Positions 1 through 10,003 are shown, numbered from the stretch's first letter. The stretch is DNA of 64,000 nt from Kribbella monticola (GCF_003261635.1 NZ_QFXK01000090.1:28536-92535); one strand, 5' to 3'. The notes: generated by a model not told the origin, from the sequence alone. Numbers and translations are program-made.

Positions 1-1704
1 GAGCTCGGCGGGGGTCATCCGGTTGAGGTGACCGGACAGGTAGAGGCGGCCGAGCACACCGTTGACGAGTGCGAAGGTGAACTCCTCGCGCGTGCTGCCG
101 CTGATCGGATAGGCCCAGTGGCCCGCCTGCTCAGGCAGTACGGCGGCGGGCGCGGCCGCGGCGATCGTTGCATAGAGCAACGGATGCTCCTGGTCCGAGG
201 TGGACTGCAGGTGCAGGCGCGACATCATCGCGTAGTCCATCCGCATCGCGCCCGAGGCGCAGTTCTCGATCAACAACTCGGGGTGGCGCGTCTGCAAGTC
301 GTCGAACCAGTCGAGCAGCGCCCGCTGGTGTTCGAGCAGGCCCTGGCCGACCGAGGTACCGCCCTTGTCCGTACCGGGGCCCGTCATCGTGTTGTTGTCG
401 AACTTGAAGAAGCCGACGCCGAAGTCCCGGACCAGCCGGTCCACGGTCTCGTCGAGGTGCTCACGGGCGCCCGCGTCGCGCAGATCGAGCAGGTAGCGCC
501 CGGACTCTTCGACCCGGATACCCCGGTGGGTCAGGAACGCGTCGTCGGGGAGTTCGGCGGCCATCGGGGAGCGAACACCGATCACCTCGGGCTCCAGCCA
601 GAGCCCGGGCACCATGCCGTGCGAGTGAATCCGGTCGATCACCTCGGCGAGACCGTTCGGGAAGCGGGTGGTGGAGGGCTGCCAGGCTCCGACGGTGTTC
701 CACCAGTCGCCTTCGGCGTACCAGCCGGCGTCGATGCAGAAGTAGTCGGCGCCGACACTCGCCGCCGCGTCGATCAGGGGGAGCAGCTTCTCGGTCGTCG
801 GATCGCCGAGGAGGGTGTTCATGTAGTCGTTGAAGACGACCGGCATCCGATCGTCGGCTGGTCGCCGCTGCCGGATCGCGCGACGCTGACGGGTGAGCGC
901 GGCGAACACGCTGTCCCGGTCGGTCCCCGCGACGAGTGACACCGGCACGGTTGTGAACGGTTTGTCGGCGCTCAGCTCAAAGCTCCACTGGTGTTCCTGG
1001 TCGGTGGGTCCGCTCAGCAGCAGATATCCGCCGCGCAGACTCTCACCGAGTTCGTAGTGCCAGGGCCCGTTGTGCTCGATCTGCCAACCGAGCGCGTACG
1101 GCGTGCTTCGCTCGACCAGCACGCCGATCGGCGATCGCTCACCGGTCGACCACGAGCCGGTGTTGGTCACGGCGTACCGGCTGCGGGCCACGTGGTGATG
1201 AGGATCGCGGACGATCTGCGGCAGAGCGCCTGAGCGCAAGGACTGTACGGACCACCGGTTCTCGGCCATCCAGGTGTTCTCGGCGGAGTACAGGTCGGCG
1301 TCGATCGACGCGAGGCCGACGGCGAGCGACGACAGGAACGTCAGCTGCAAAGTCTTGGTGCCGGCGATCGAGGCTTCGGACCAGGCACGGACACCGGCGC
1401 CTGCCTCGAAGACGCTGACCACCCGCAGCCCTGAGCTGGGTTCTTCCTGGACGATCCGCAGCAGCGACTCGGATTCCTCGTGACCGACGTAGCGCAACCG
1501 CTGCCCGAGATTCGTCTCGACGTGCCGGTTGCTGCTGGGCGAGCGCCCGTACCCGATGGCCGAGACCTCGACCAGCGGCTGGCTCGTCGCCGGCGGGGGA
1601 GGAGTGGGAGCCTGCGACTGTACGACGGTCAGTCGCACCGGCCCGTCGTCGTCGAGGGCGAAGGTCAACGTCAGATCAGCGGTACTCCAGCGCAGCAAGG
1701 TCAT
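1..1704 (-). CDS. Alpha-galactosidase, GH36 (C-terminus cut by window edge)
   Basis: Hydrolyses terminal alpha-1,6-galactose from oligosaccharides. The ATG at 1704 lies 9 bp after the stop of the FadR-type gene; an in-frame TGA just upstream excludes a longer start. 568 codons are visible and the frame is still open at base 1. GH36 landmarks are present: a YFCIDAGWYAEGDWW segment, the nucleophile Asp in KFDNN, and the acid/base region NCASGAMRMD. There is no signal peptide, so the enzyme is probably cytoplasmic and acts on imported sugars. It is the third gene of a minus-strand operon with L-fuconate dehydratase and the FadR regulator, which suggests the imported glycan carries both fucose and galactose, as in xyloglucan side chains (inference). 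Family assignment is firm; the exact substrate is not. Confidence 0.9.
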   Translation of the reverse strand, partial: MTLLRWSTADLTLTFALDDDGPVRLTVVQSQAPTPPPPATSQPLVEVSAIGYGRSPSSNRHVETNLGQRLRYVGHEESESLLRIVQEEPSSGLRVVSVFEAGAGVRAWSEASIAGTKTLQLTFLSSLAVGLASIDADLYSAENTWMAENRWSVQSLRSGALPQIVRDPHHHVARSRYAVTNTGSWSTGERSPIGVLVERSTPYALGWQIEHNGPWHYELGESLRGGYLLLSGPTDQEHQWSFELSADKPFTTVPVSLVAGTDRDSVFAALTRQRRAIRQRRPADDRMPVVFNDYMNTLLGDPTTEKLLPLIDAAASVGADYFCIDAGWYAEGDWWNTVGAWQPSTTRFPNGLAEVIDRIHSHGMVPGLWLEPEVIGVRSPMAAELPDDAFLTHRGIRVEESGRYLLDLRDAGAREHLDETVDRLVRDFGVGFFKFDNNTMTGPGTDKGGTSVGQGLLEHQRALLDWFDDLQTRHPELLIENCASGAMRMDYAMMSRLHLQSTSDQEHPLLYATIAAAAPAAVLPEQAGHWAYPISGSTREEFTFALVNGVLGRLYLSGHLNRMTPAEL

Positions 1705-1713
1705 CCGGCAGAC

Positions 1714-2463
1714 TCATTTCGCGGTCGGGTTCGCACCGTTTCGTTCGAGCAGGTAGTCCTCGACGGTGAACAGGTGGGCAGCCATCCGGGTGCGGGCTCG
1801 ATCGGGGTCATGGGTGCTGAGCGCGTCGAGGATGGACAGATGCTCGCGATGGGCGGTCTCGTCCGCGCCCGGCTGCGAGATCGATCGGCGCAACCGGTCG
1901 CGCATCGTGCGGCCGCCGAGCGCGTCGATCAAGGCCGCCAGCAACGGGTTCCCGGCGGCGTCGGCGATGATGCGGTGGAAGGCGATGTCGTTCTCGATCA
2001 CCAGTTCGTGATCGGGCTCGTCCTTGGCCAGTTCGGCCTCGTTGTGACGCAACAGTTCGGCGGCGGCCTCGAGTTGCGCCTCGGCGATCCGCAACGAGGC
2101 AGCGGCTGCCGCCTCGGTCTCGAGGATCCGGCGTACGGCGTGCTGGTGGTGGGTCCCGCTGCCGTCCTGCAGGTCGACGACGAAGCCGAGCGGAGCCAGC
2201 AGCATCGCCGGATCCAGGTTGGTGACATAGGTTCCGTCGCCTTGCCGGGTGTCGAGAACTCCCAGCATCGACAGGGCCCGGACGCCTTCGCGCAGTGGAT
2301 TCCTGGAGACCCCGAGTGCCGCCGCGAGGTCTTTCTCGACGGGTAGCCGGCCGCCCGGGCGCAGCCGCCCGTCGACGATCATCTGCCGGATGCCCTGGAC
2401 GACGATGTCGGTCTGGGAGACACCCGGCGTACGAGCCGGTGCCGCCGTCTTCGCCTTGCTCAC
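1714..2463 (-). CDS. FadR-subfamily GntR transcriptional regulator
   Basis: 249-residue DNA-binding regulator. An N-terminal winged helix (about residues 14-80, containing GGRLPVEKDLAAALGVSRN) is followed by an all-helical FCD ligand domain (about 95-235) with the metal/ligand-type residues typical of FadR/UxuR proteins. The start is a GTG at 2463 whose last bases overlap the TGA of the upstream dehydratase (GTGA), so the two are translationally coupled. FadR-type proteins of this kind often answer to sugar acids; L-fuconate or its dehydration product is the obvious candidate effector (inference). It probably controls its own operon and possibly the divergent GH95/ABC operon. Confidence 0.88.
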   Translation of the reverse strand: MSKAKTAAPARTPGVSQTDIVVQGIRQMIVDGRLRPGGRLPVEKDLAAALGVSRNPLREGVRALSMLGVLDTRQGDGTYVTNLDPAMLLAPLGFVVDLQDGSGTHHQHAVRRILETEAAAAASLRIAEAQLEAAAELLRHNEAELAKDEPDHELVIENDIAFHRIIADAAGNPLLAALIDALGGRTMRDRLRRSISQPGADETAHREHLSILDALSTHDPDRARTRMAAHLFTVEDYLLERNGANPTAK

Positions 2464-3779
2464 GGGACCGGTTCCATCAGCGCTCGTGACGCCCAGTAGG
2501 TGCCGTCCGGATAGGTGTAGGTCTCGAGTGACTCTCTGTGCATCTCGGCACTGTAACCGGGCGCGGTCGGCAGCACGTAGGCGCCGTTTCGTACCACGCA
2601 AGGCTCGACGAAGTGTTCGTGCAGATGGTCGACGTACTCCGTGACGCGGCGATCGAGCGAGCCAGACACCGCGACGTAGTCGAAGACCGCGAGATGCTGA
2701 ACGAGTTCGCACAGACCCACCCCGCCCGCATGCGGACAAACCGGTACGCCGAACTTCGCGGCGAGCAGGTAGACCGCGAGCACCTCGTTGACACTGCCCA
2801 GGCGAGCGGCGTCGAGCTGGCAGTAGTCGATCGCACCGGCCTGGAACAGCTGCTTGAACAGCACGCGGTTCATCCCGTGCTCGCCGGTGGCGACCCCGAC
2901 AGGCGCGACGGCCTTGCGGATCGCCGCATGGCCGAGGATGTCGTCGGGGCTCGTGGGCTCCTCGATCCACAGCGGTTCGAAGCGGGCCAGCGCCCGCACC
3001 CATTCGATCGCCTGCGGGACCTCCCAGACCTGGTTCGCGTCGATCATCAGGTTGCCGTCCGCCCCGATCACCTCACGGGCGATCCCGCAGCGCCGGATGT
3101 CGTCGGCCAGATTCGCACCGACCTTGAGCTTCACATGTTTGTAGCCCGAGGCAACGGCTTCTTCGCAGAGCCTGCGCAGCTTGGCATCGGAGTACCCGAG
3201 CCACCCGGCCGATGTCGTGTAGCACGGGTAGCCGGAGGCCTCCAGCTGCTCGATTCGTTGCTTGCGGCCCCCTTCTTGCCCGGCCAGCAGGGCGACCGCC
3301 TGCTCGGGGGTCAGGACGTCGGCGAGATAGCGCAGATCGGCCGCGTCGACGAGTTGTTCGGGTGTCATCTCGGCCAGCAGTCGCCACAGCGGTACGCCGG
3401 CCCGGCGCGCGGCCAGATCCCAGACCGCGTTCATCACCGCGGCGAGGGCGAGATGGATGACGCCCTTGTCCGGTCCGAGCCAGCGCAACTGGCTGTCCGA
3501 CTGGAGTTCGCGATAGATCCCGCCGAGATCGGCGCACAGCGCGTCGACATCGCGGCCGACCAGCGGCTCGCCACGTTGCGCCGCCGCCGCGGCGCACAGG
3601 TCGTTCCCGCGCCCGATGGTGAAGGTGAAGCCGTGACCGGCCAGACCCGGGTCGTCGGTGTGCAGGACGACGTACGCCGCCGAGTGGTCGCCGTCCTTGT
3701 TCATCGCGTCCGACCCGTCGCTGGTCAGCGAGGTCGGGAAGCGGACGTCGACAACCTCCACCGAGGTGATGCGTGGCAT
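2460..3779 (-). CDS. L-fuconate dehydratase (enolase superfamily)
   Basis: 439 residues. Dehydrates L-fuconate to 2-keto-3-deoxy-L-fuconate in the non-phosphorylated L-fucose pathway. Visible catalytic elements are the lysine pair in KHVKLKVGAN, metal ligands in MIDANQVW, IEEPTSPDD and TGEHGMNR, and the histidine of CPHAGGVGL. The long N-terminal TFTIGRGNDL stretch and overall collinearity are those of the fuconate dehydratase subgroup rather than generic mandelate racemase. The ATG at 3779 (MPRITSVEVVDV) was chosen over an upstream in-frame start because homologues begin there. It is first in the operon with FadR and GH36 and divergent from a GH95 fucosidase, a context that supports the fucose role. 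The other pathway enzymes are not in this window. Confidence 0.9.
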   Translation of the reverse strand: MPRITSVEVVDVRFPTSLTSDGSDAMNKDGDHSAAYVVLHTDDPGLAGHGFTFTIGRGNDLCAAAAAQRGEPLVGRDVDALCADLGGIYRELQSDSQLRWLGPDKGVIHLALAAVMNAVWDLAARRAGVPLWRLLAEMTPEQLVDAADLRYLADVLTPEQAVALLAGQEGGRKQRIEQLEASGYPCYTTSAGWLGYSDAKLRRLCEEAVASGYKHVKLKVGANLADDIRRCGIAREVIGADGNLMIDANQVWEVPQAIEWVRALARFEPLWIEEPTSPDDILGHAAIRKAVAPVGVATGEHGMNRVLFKQLFQAGAIDYCQLDAARLGSVNEVLAVYLLAAKFGVPVCPHAGGVGLCELVQHLAVFDYVAVSGSLDRRVTEYVDHLHEHFVEPCVVRNGAYVLPTAPGYSAEMHRESLETYTYPDGTYWASRALMEPVP

Positions 3780-3917
3780 GAGGGCCCTCACGATCAGCAA
3801 TAGATGGGATCTTTCTTCGGTTCAGCTGCCGTTCAGTATGGACCAAGACGGGAGTCGGCGCTACGATCCCGGAAATTCATAGGATCAATACCTCGTCGTC
3901 TCGACGGAGGGCACGGT
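3780..3917. promoter_or_regulatory. Divergent promoter region of the fucose locus
   Basis: 138 bp between the dehydratase and GH95 starts. It must hold both promoters. GGGATC near 3806 and GATCCC near 3877 form a distant inverted pair, but no convincing FadR-type operator was seen. GGAGGG just before 3918 is the Shine-Dalgarno of the GH95 gene. Confidence 0.5.
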
Positions 3918-6287
3918 ATGAGCAACCTGGTGAGCTCGAACCACGCCGCCACCCAGCGGCTTTTCTACGACCGGCCTGCGGCCACCTGGCTGGAGGCGTT
4001 ACCGCTCGGCAACGGGCGGATCGGCGCGATGTGCTTCGGCGGCGTCGGCACGGACCGGATCGGACTGAACGACGAGACCTTGTGGTCGGGCAGTCCGCAG
4101 ACCGCTCGAGGGTTGTCGACCCCGCTCGGCGCGACCGGCGCCGATGCCGTGCAGGCGGTGCGTGACGCGCTGCGGGACGGCGACGTCCGGCGGGCGCACG
4201 AACTGGCTCGCGGTTTCCACTCGGGTTATTCGCAGGCGTTCTTGCCGTTGGGCGATCTCCTGCTCGAAGTACGCGTCGATGGCGCCGTCCCTGCCGCCGG
4301 CGACGTCACGCAGTACCGGCGGGAACTCGATCTCGACGCGGCGATCGCCACGGTGCAGTTCGAGCTCGACGGAGTCACGGTTCGGCAGGAGGTCTTCGTC
4401 AGCGCGCCGGACGGCGTACTGGTTCAGCGGCTGACCGCATCCGAGCCGGTGCTCGCGCTGACCTGCCGGCTGACCTCGCAATTGCAGTCGCGCCCGCATC
4501 CGGTCGACGGCGGGCTCGGACTGCTGCTCCAGGCGCCGGCCGATGTCGCGCCGCCCCATCGCGACGTGCCAGAGCCCATCCGGTACTCCGACGGTCCGGA
4601 TCGCGGCATGGAGGCTGCGATCGCGTTGCGTGCCGGCAGCGACGGCGAAATCCGCACCGCCGGGAACGAGTTGATCGTCGAGGGCGCGGCCGAACTGACC
4701 CTCGTGCTCTCGACCGCCACGGGGTACGACGGCCCTTCGGTTCCGCCGACTCGAACAGGCGAGGAGTGCTGGGCTGCCGCCGACCAGGTCGTGCAAGCCG
4801 CTCTCGGTCGTGACTACGGAGTACTGCGGTCGGCGCATCAGCAAGATCATCGGCGGCTGTTCCGTCGCTCGGCGTTGGAGCTGGCGGGTTCGGCCGAGGA
4901 GTCCCGACTGCCCACCGACGTACGGATTGCGCAAGGTGTCGACGATCCCGCGCTCGCGGCGCTGCTGTTCAACTACGGCCGCTATCTGATGATCGCGAGC
5001 TCGCGGCCGGGCGGGCTGCCGATCACGCTGCAAGGCATCTGGAACGACATCCTGCGACCGCCGTGGAGCTCCAACTACACGGTGAACATCAACACCGAGA
5101 TGAACTACTGGCCGGCTGAGACGACCAATCTCTCGGAATGCCACGAACCGCTTCTCCGCTACATCGGGCAGCTCGCCGAGGCGGGACGGGTGACAGCTCA
5201 AGAACGCTACGGCTGCGGCGGGTGGACCGCGCACCACAACGCCGACGCCTGGTGCTGGACGATCCCGGTCGAAGGCGACCCACGCTGGTCGAACTGGCCG
5301 ATGGCTGGTGCCTGGCTGGCTAGTCACTTGTGGGACCACTACGAGTTCACCGGCGACCTCGAGTTCCTCGCGGAAGCCTGGCCGGTGTTGCGTGGGGCCG
5401 CGGAGTTCTGCCTCGACTGGCTCGTCGAGCTGCCGGACGGCAGCCTCGGTACTGCGCCGTCGACATCTCCCGAGAACCTCTACCTCACCGCAGACGGGCA
5501 CACCGCCTCGGTCACGGAGTCGTCGACGATGGACCTGGCCCTGACCTCGGATCTGTTCCACCGGGTGGAGCAGTCGGCCGAGCTCCTCGATCTGGTCGAC
5601 CCGTTCGTCGACGACCTTGCAGCGGCGCGGAAGCGATTGCCCGACCCGCCGATTGGTAGCCGAGGGCAACTACAGGAGTGGGCGGCCGACTTCGCGGAAG
5701 AGGACCCGCACCACCGCCACATGTCCCACCTGGTCGGTCTGCATCCAGGCAGCGCGATCACCCCCGACGGTACGCCGGAACTCGCCGCAGCCGCCGGGCG
5801 GACGCTCGATCTGCGCGGTGACGAGGCGACCGGCTGGTCGCTGGCGTGGAAGATCTGCCTGCGGGCACGCCTGCGCGACTCGGCGGCGACGCACGGCCTG
5901 GTCCGGGCCTTCTTGCGGCCGGCCGACGACGACGCCACCGGGCACATCGGCAGTGGCGCCGGCGTCTACCCGAACCTGTTCTGTGCTCACCCGCCGTTCC
6001 AGATCGACGGCAACTTCGGCGCGACGGCAGGTATCGCGGAGATGCTGCTGCAGAGCCACACCGACGACATCGAACTGCTGCCTGCGCTGCCCGCCACCTG
6101 GACCAGCGGGCGAGTGACGGGGCTCAGAGCGCGCGGCGGCGTCACGGTCGATCTCACCTGGACGCCGCAGGGTGTCGAGGCGGTCCTGACCGCTGACCGG
6201 GACCAGGACCGGAGCGTCCGCCTCGGCGACGAGCGGGTGGCGATCCGATTGACGGCCGGAATCGGCCACCGCGTGAGCTCGAACTGA
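3918..6287 (+). CDS. Alpha-L-fucosidase, GH95
   Basis: 789 residues, an inverting 1,2-alpha-L-fucosidase family that can also include L-galactosidases. The N-terminal beta domain begins at YDRPAATWLEALPLGNGR, a hallmark of GH95. The catalytic (alpha/alpha)6 domain contains NTEMNYWPAE (substrate-positioning Asn residues), STSPEN (acid Glu), HRHMSHLVGLHPG, and IDGNFGATAGI with the Asp of the base machinery. The ATG at 3918 follows GGAGGG; the upstream in-frame extension is not conserved in character. No signal peptide is present, so it should act in the cytoplasm. It is first in an operon with the ABC transporter and GH29, and divergent from L-fuconate dehydratase. Fucosidase activity is likely; linkage preference is unknown. 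Confidence 0.9.
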   Translation: MSNLVSSNHAATQRLFYDRPAATWLEALPLGNGRIGAMCFGGVGTDRIGLNDETLWSGSPQTARGLSTPLGATGADAVQAVRDALRDGDVRRAHELARGFHSGYSQAFLPLGDLLLEVRVDGAVPAAGDVTQYRRELDLDAAIATVQFELDGVTVRQEVFVSAPDGVLVQRLTASEPVLALTCRLTSQLQSRPHPVDGGLGLLLQAPADVAPPHRDVPEPIRYSDGPDRGMEAAIALRAGSDGEIRTAGNELIVEGAAELTLVLSTATGYDGPSVPPTRTGEECWAAADQVVQAALGRDYGVLRSAHQQDHRRLFRRSALELAGSAEESRLPTDVRIAQGVDDPALAALLFNYGRYLMIASSRPGGLPITLQGIWNDILRPPWSSNYTVNINTEMNYWPAETTNLSECHEPLLRYIGQLAEAGRVTAQERYGCGGWTAHHNADAWCWTIPVEGDPRWSNWPMAGAWLASHLWDHYEFTGDLEFLAEAWPVLRGAAEFCLDWLVELPDGSLGTAPSTSPENLYLTADGHTASVTESSTMDLALTSDLFHRVEQSAELLDLVDPFVDDLAAARKRLPDPPIGSRGQLQEWAADFAEEDPHHRHMSHLVGLHPGSAITPDGTPELAAAAGRTLDLRGDEATGWSLAWKICLRARLRDSAATHGLVRAFLRPADDDATGHIGSGAGVYPNLFCAHPPFQIDGNFGATAGIAEMLLQSHTDDIELLPALPATWTSGRVTGLRARGGVTVDLTWTPQGVEAVLTADRDQDRSVRLGDERVAIRLTAGIGHRVSSN

Positions 6288-6312
6288 TCGCCGGCCCGGA
6301 CGAGGAGGCACC

Positions 6313-7302
6313 ATGGCAACCCTGACAACAGTTCGCCCACCGGCCGGCGAGATTTCGGCCCGGCGCCGTCGGCGGCGCCGGGAGCGGCCCGGTCTCAAGG
6401 GCCTCGGGCGGAGCTTGCAGAGACACTGGACGCTGTACCTGCTGATGGTCGTGCCGTTGGTGTGGTTCGCGGTGTTCAAGTACATCCCGATGTCGAATGC
6501 CGTGCTGGCGTTCAAGAACTACAACGTGATCAAGGGCATCTGGGGCAGCCCGTGGGTGGGCTGGCAGAACTTCGAGCTGTTCTTCCACAACCCGGTGTTC
6601 TGGACGCTGGTGAAGAACACGTTCCTGTTGTCGGTCTACACCGTGGCGGCGAGTTTCCCGCTCGCGATCATCCTCGCGCTGGCGCTGAACGAGGCCCGGA
6701 CCGGGTTGTTCAAGCGGACCGTGCAGATGGTCACCTATGCGCCGTACTTCATCTCAACCGTGGTGGTCGTCTCGATGACCATCCTGGTGCTGTCGCCGCG
6801 ACTGGGCATCGTCAACGAAGGGCTCGGCTTCTTCGGCGTACCGGCGATCGACTTCCTCGGCAACCCGGACTACTTCCGGCACATCTACGTCTGGTCGGAC
6901 GTCTGGCAGACCACCGGATACTCCGCGGTGATCTACCTGGCCGCGTTGTCCGGGATCGATCCGGCGCTGCACGAGTCCGCCAAGGTCGACGGGGCCAGCC
7001 GGCTGCAGCGGATCCGGCATGTCGACCTGCCCGGCATCATGCCGACCGCGGTGGTCATCCTGGTCCTTGCCGTCGGCAACATCATGGCGATCGGGTTCGA
7101 GAAGGCGTTCCTGTTGCAGAACCCGCTCAACCTCAGCCAGTCCGAGATCATCTCCACCTACGTGTACAAGACCGGTCTGCTGAACGCGGACTTCAGCATG
7201 GCGACCGCGATCGGGCTGTTCAACTCGGTGATCAACCTGGCCCTGCTGCTGGTCGTGAACGCGCTCGCCAAACGGATCACCGGGAACGGACTGTGGTCAT
7301 GA
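6313..7302 (+). CDS. ABC transporter permease (CUT1, LplB-like)
   Basis: 329 residues with a charged, Arg-rich N-terminus followed by six predicted membrane helices, starting at LYLLMVVPLVWFAVFKYIP. The cytoplasmic EAA loop is visible as ALHESAKVDGASRLQRIRHV. It belongs to the LplB/YtcP class of oligosaccharide importers. An RBS-like GGAGG lies before the ATG. It overlaps the next permease gene by ATGA at 7299-7302. With the second permease and the lipoprotein it forms an importer whose likely cargo is a fucosylated or arabinosylated oligosaccharide (inference from flanking hydrolases). No ATPase gene is present, so a shared MsiK-type ATPase is probably used. Confidence 0.9.
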   Translation: MATLTTVRPPAGEISARRRRRRRERPGLKGLGRSLQRHWTLYLLMVVPLVWFAVFKYIPMSNAVLAFKNYNVIKGIWGSPWVGWQNFELFFHNPVFWTLVKNTFLLSVYTVAASFPLAIILALALNEARTGLFKRTVQMVTYAPYFISTVVVVSMTILVLSPRLGIVNEGLGFFGVPAIDFLGNPDYFRHIYVWSDVWQTTGYSAVIYLAALSGIDPALHESAKVDGASRLQRIRHVDLPGIMPTAVVILVLAVGNIMAIGFEKAFLLQNPLNLSQSEIISTYVYKTGLLNADFSMATAIGLFNSVINLALLLVVNALAKRITGNGLWS

Positions 7303-8249
7303 CCGCCCAAGCCGAAACACCGACACTGCCGGGGAAGAGGGCCGAACGCCGGGCCGCCCGGACCCAACGGATCCGCGAACCACGCACCGACCGGCTGTTC
7401 ATGGTGTGCGTCTACCTGCTGCTGACGGTGTTCCTCGCGGTCGTGCTGCTGCCGCTGCTCTACATCCTGGCCAGCTCGTTCAGCAGTCCGCAGGCAGTCT
7501 CGGCGGGCCGGGTGCTGCTGTGGCCGGTGGACTTCTCGCTGCGCGGGTACCACGCGGTGTTCGCCAACCCGCAGATCATCCAGGGCTACCTGAATTCGTT
7601 GTTCTACACCGTGGCCGGGACGATCGTGAGCGTCACGATGACGGTCGCGATCGCCTATCCGATGTCCCGCCGGACGCTGGTCGGCCGCAACGTCGTGATG
7701 ACGCTGATCCTGTTCACGATGCTGTTCACCGGTGGCCTCATCCCGACGTACCTGGTGGTCCAGTCGGTCGGTCTGCTGGACACCCGCTGGGCGCTGATCA
7801 TCCCGCAGGCGATCGGGGTCTGGCAGGTCATCATCGCCCGCAGCTACTTCCGTACCGCGATCCCCGAAGAACTCGTCGAAGCCTCCCAACTGGACGGCTG
7901 CGGCGACCTGCGGTTCCTCTGGTCCGTGGTGATCCCACTGGCCAAACCGATGATCGCGGTGGTCGCTTTGATGTACGCGATCATGCAGTGGAACTCGTAC
8001 TTCGACGCGCTGATCTACCTGAAGAACCCGGACCTGTTCCCGCTGCAACTGGTCCTGCGCAACATCTTGATCCTGAACACGACCGGCGGTGGGGCCGTCG
8101 ATGCCTCCGTGGTCATCCAGCGCCAGCAACTGGCCGATCTGCTCAAGTACTCGCTGATCGTGGTGGCGAGCGTGCCGGTCCTGCTGATCTATCCGTTCGT
8201 CGCCCGCTACTTCACCAAGGGAATCCTGATCGGCGCCGTGAAGGGCTGA
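7299..8249 (+). CDS. ABC transporter permease (CUT1, LplC/YtcP-like)
   Basis: 316 residues with six membrane segments after a basic N-terminus. The EAA motif is visible as ELVEASQLDGCGDLRFLW. The ATG overlaps the stop of the preceding permease, indicating coupled translation and a heterodimeric membrane channel. The C-terminus ends in FTKGILIGAVKG, which is characteristic of this permease family. Start choice rests on the ATGA overlap and on the short basic leader before the first helix. Confidence 0.9.
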   Translation: MTAQAETPTLPGKRAERRAARTQRIREPRTDRLFMVCVYLLLTVFLAVVLLPLLYILASSFSSPQAVSAGRVLLWPVDFSLRGYHAVFANPQIIQGYLNSLFYTVAGTIVSVTMTVAIAYPMSRRTLVGRNVVMTLILFTMLFTGGLIPTYLVVQSVGLLDTRWALIIPQAIGVWQVIIARSYFRTAIPEELVEASQLDGCGDLRFLWSVVIPLAKPMIAVVALMYAIMQWNSYFDALIYLKNPDLFPLQLVLRNILILNTTGGGAVDASVVIQRQQLADLLKYSLIVVASVPVLLIYPFVARYFTKGILIGAVKG

Positions 8250-8284
8250 TCTTCCGCATCACCTCGACCCCTGTGAGGGACCTT

Positions 8285-9976
8285 ATGTCTGTACAGTTCA
8301 CAAAGACCAGGCGTGCCGCGATCGCCGGCATCAGTCTCGGGGCATTCGCGCTCGCGGCCTGTTCCGGTGGCGGCTCGAACGACGAGCAGGGTAAGCCGCT
8401 GCCGACGATCACCGGAAATCCCGACGTCACGCTGAACGTCTTCGCGCCGCAGTCGGCCGACACGAACCTCGCCACGAACGACTTCACCAAGCTGATGAAG
8501 CAGAAGTTCAACCTCTCGATCAAGTGGCAGACCACGACGTTCGACGGCGGTCCGTCGAAGGAGAAGCGGCAGATCTCGCTGGCCAGCGGCGACTACCCCG
8601 ACCTGTACCTGCTGATCCCGTGGGTCGACCAGTTCACCCCGGCGGAGCTGCTCAAGCTCGGTGGCCAGGGTGTCGTCGTACCGCTGAACCAGCTGATCGA
8701 CCAGTACGCGCCGAACATCAAGAAGGCGCTGGACTCCACGCCCGAGTGGAAGGCGATGGCGACCGCGCCGGACGGCAAGATCTACGGGATGCCGCAGTGG
8801 GTCGACTGCTTCCATTGTTCGTACCCGGACAAGCTGTGGATGAACTCGGCGTGGCTGAAGAAGCTGGGCCTCGAGCAGCCGAAGACCACCGAGGACCTGC
8901 GCAAGGTGCTCCAGGCGTTCAAGACCCAGGACCCGAACGGCAACGGCAAGGCCGACGAGATCCCGCTCAGCGCGAACGTCCGCGACAGCCTCATCCCGTA
9001 CTTGATGAATGCCTTCATCTACGACCCGCAAGGGCAGAACAACAGCGGCGGCAACAACACCACGCTGGTGCTCAACAACGGCAAGGTCGACGTCCAGGCG
9101 AACAAGGACGGCTGGCGCGAAGGCCTGCGGTACATCAACTCGCTCTACAAGGAAGGCCTGATCGACAAAGGCGCCTTCACGCAGAACCCGGATGCGATGC
9201 AGCAGCAGGGCAACCACGGCGGCTCGGTCATCCTCGGCGCGGGCACCGTCATGCACTCGGGCATCTTCGTCACCATCGGTTCGGCGGACGGGCGGGACAA
9301 GCAGTACGACGCGGTACCGCCGCTGACCGGTCCGAGTGGCGCGAACTTCGCCAGCTACGTCTTCCCGAGCATTCCCGGCGCCACGTTCGTCCTGACGTCG
9401 AAGGCGACACCGGAGAAGCAGATCCAGGCGATCAAGATGCTCGACTACATCTTCACCGATGAGGGCGAGAACAACGGACAGTTCGGCATGGAGGGCAAGG
9501 CCTGGACCAAGCCGGGTCCGGGCGATGTGGCGCTCGACAAGTCGCTGAAGCCGAGCTTCAAGCAGATTCCCCTGAAGCCCGGGTCGAAACCGCGCAACAG
9601 CGGCTGGGGTGCGCTGGCGCAGTACAACAACACCGCGAAGTACCGCAACTCCGAGGCCATCGACACCGACATCACCTCGCAGGCTGGGTACGAACGCAAA
9701 CTGTTCGACGCGACGAAGTTGTACGCCGGCCACGAGGACAAGGCTCAGATCTACCCGTTCTGGAAGGTGTGGATCGATCCGTCCCTGGCGAGCGAGGTCG
9801 CGACACTGCAAACCAACCTCGAGAACTACATCCAGCAGAACGCACTCCAGTTCATCACCGGCTCGAAGAACCTCGACTCGGACTGGGACAGCTACGTCAA
9901 GGGCCTCGACGGCCTCGGTCTCAAGCGCTACCTGGAGATCCAGCAGACGGCGTACGACAAAGCCCCCAACAAGTAG
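8285..9976 (+). CDS. ABC transporter substrate-binding lipoprotein
   Basis: 563 residues. A lipoprotein signal is clear: a twin-basic start (KTRRAAIAG), a hydrophobic stretch and the lipobox LAAC, so the protein is anchored outside the membrane. The mature part is a large type-II periplasmic binding fold of the LplA/YtcQ class, longer than ordinary CUT1 receptors (about 430 residues). The sequence GNGKADEIPL is the kind of calcium-like loop often seen in this class. It should capture oligosaccharides for the two upstream permeases. Intracellular GH95, GH29 and GH127 around it suggest a fucose/arabinose-bearing ligand, but the ligand itself cannot be read from sequence. Confidence 0.9.
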   Translation: MSVQFTKTRRAAIAGISLGAFALAACSGGGSNDEQGKPLPTITGNPDVTLNVFAPQSADTNLATNDFTKLMKQKFNLSIKWQTTTFDGGPSKEKRQISLASGDYPDLYLLIPWVDQFTPAELLKLGGQGVVVPLNQLIDQYAPNIKKALDSTPEWKAMATAPDGKIYGMPQWVDCFHCSYPDKLWMNSAWLKKLGLEQPKTTEDLRKVLQAFKTQDPNGNGKADEIPLSANVRDSLIPYLMNAFIYDPQGQNNSGGNNTTLVLNNGKVDVQANKDGWREGLRYINSLYKEGLIDKGAFTQNPDAMQQQGNHGGSVILGAGTVMHSGIFVTIGSADGRDKQYDAVPPLTGPSGANFASYVFPSIPGATFVLTSKATPEKQIQAIKMLDYIFTDEGENNGQFGMEGKAWTKPGPGDVALDKSLKPSFKQIPLKPGSKPRNSGWGALAQYNNTAKYRNSEAIDTDITSQAGYERKLFDATKLYAGHEDKAQIYPFWKVWIDPSLASEVATLQTNLENYIQQNALQFITGSKNLDSDWDSYVKGLDGLGLKRYLEIQQTAYDKAPNK

Positions 9977-10003
9977 ATCCATCCAGCTGACGAGGAGCGA
10001 CCA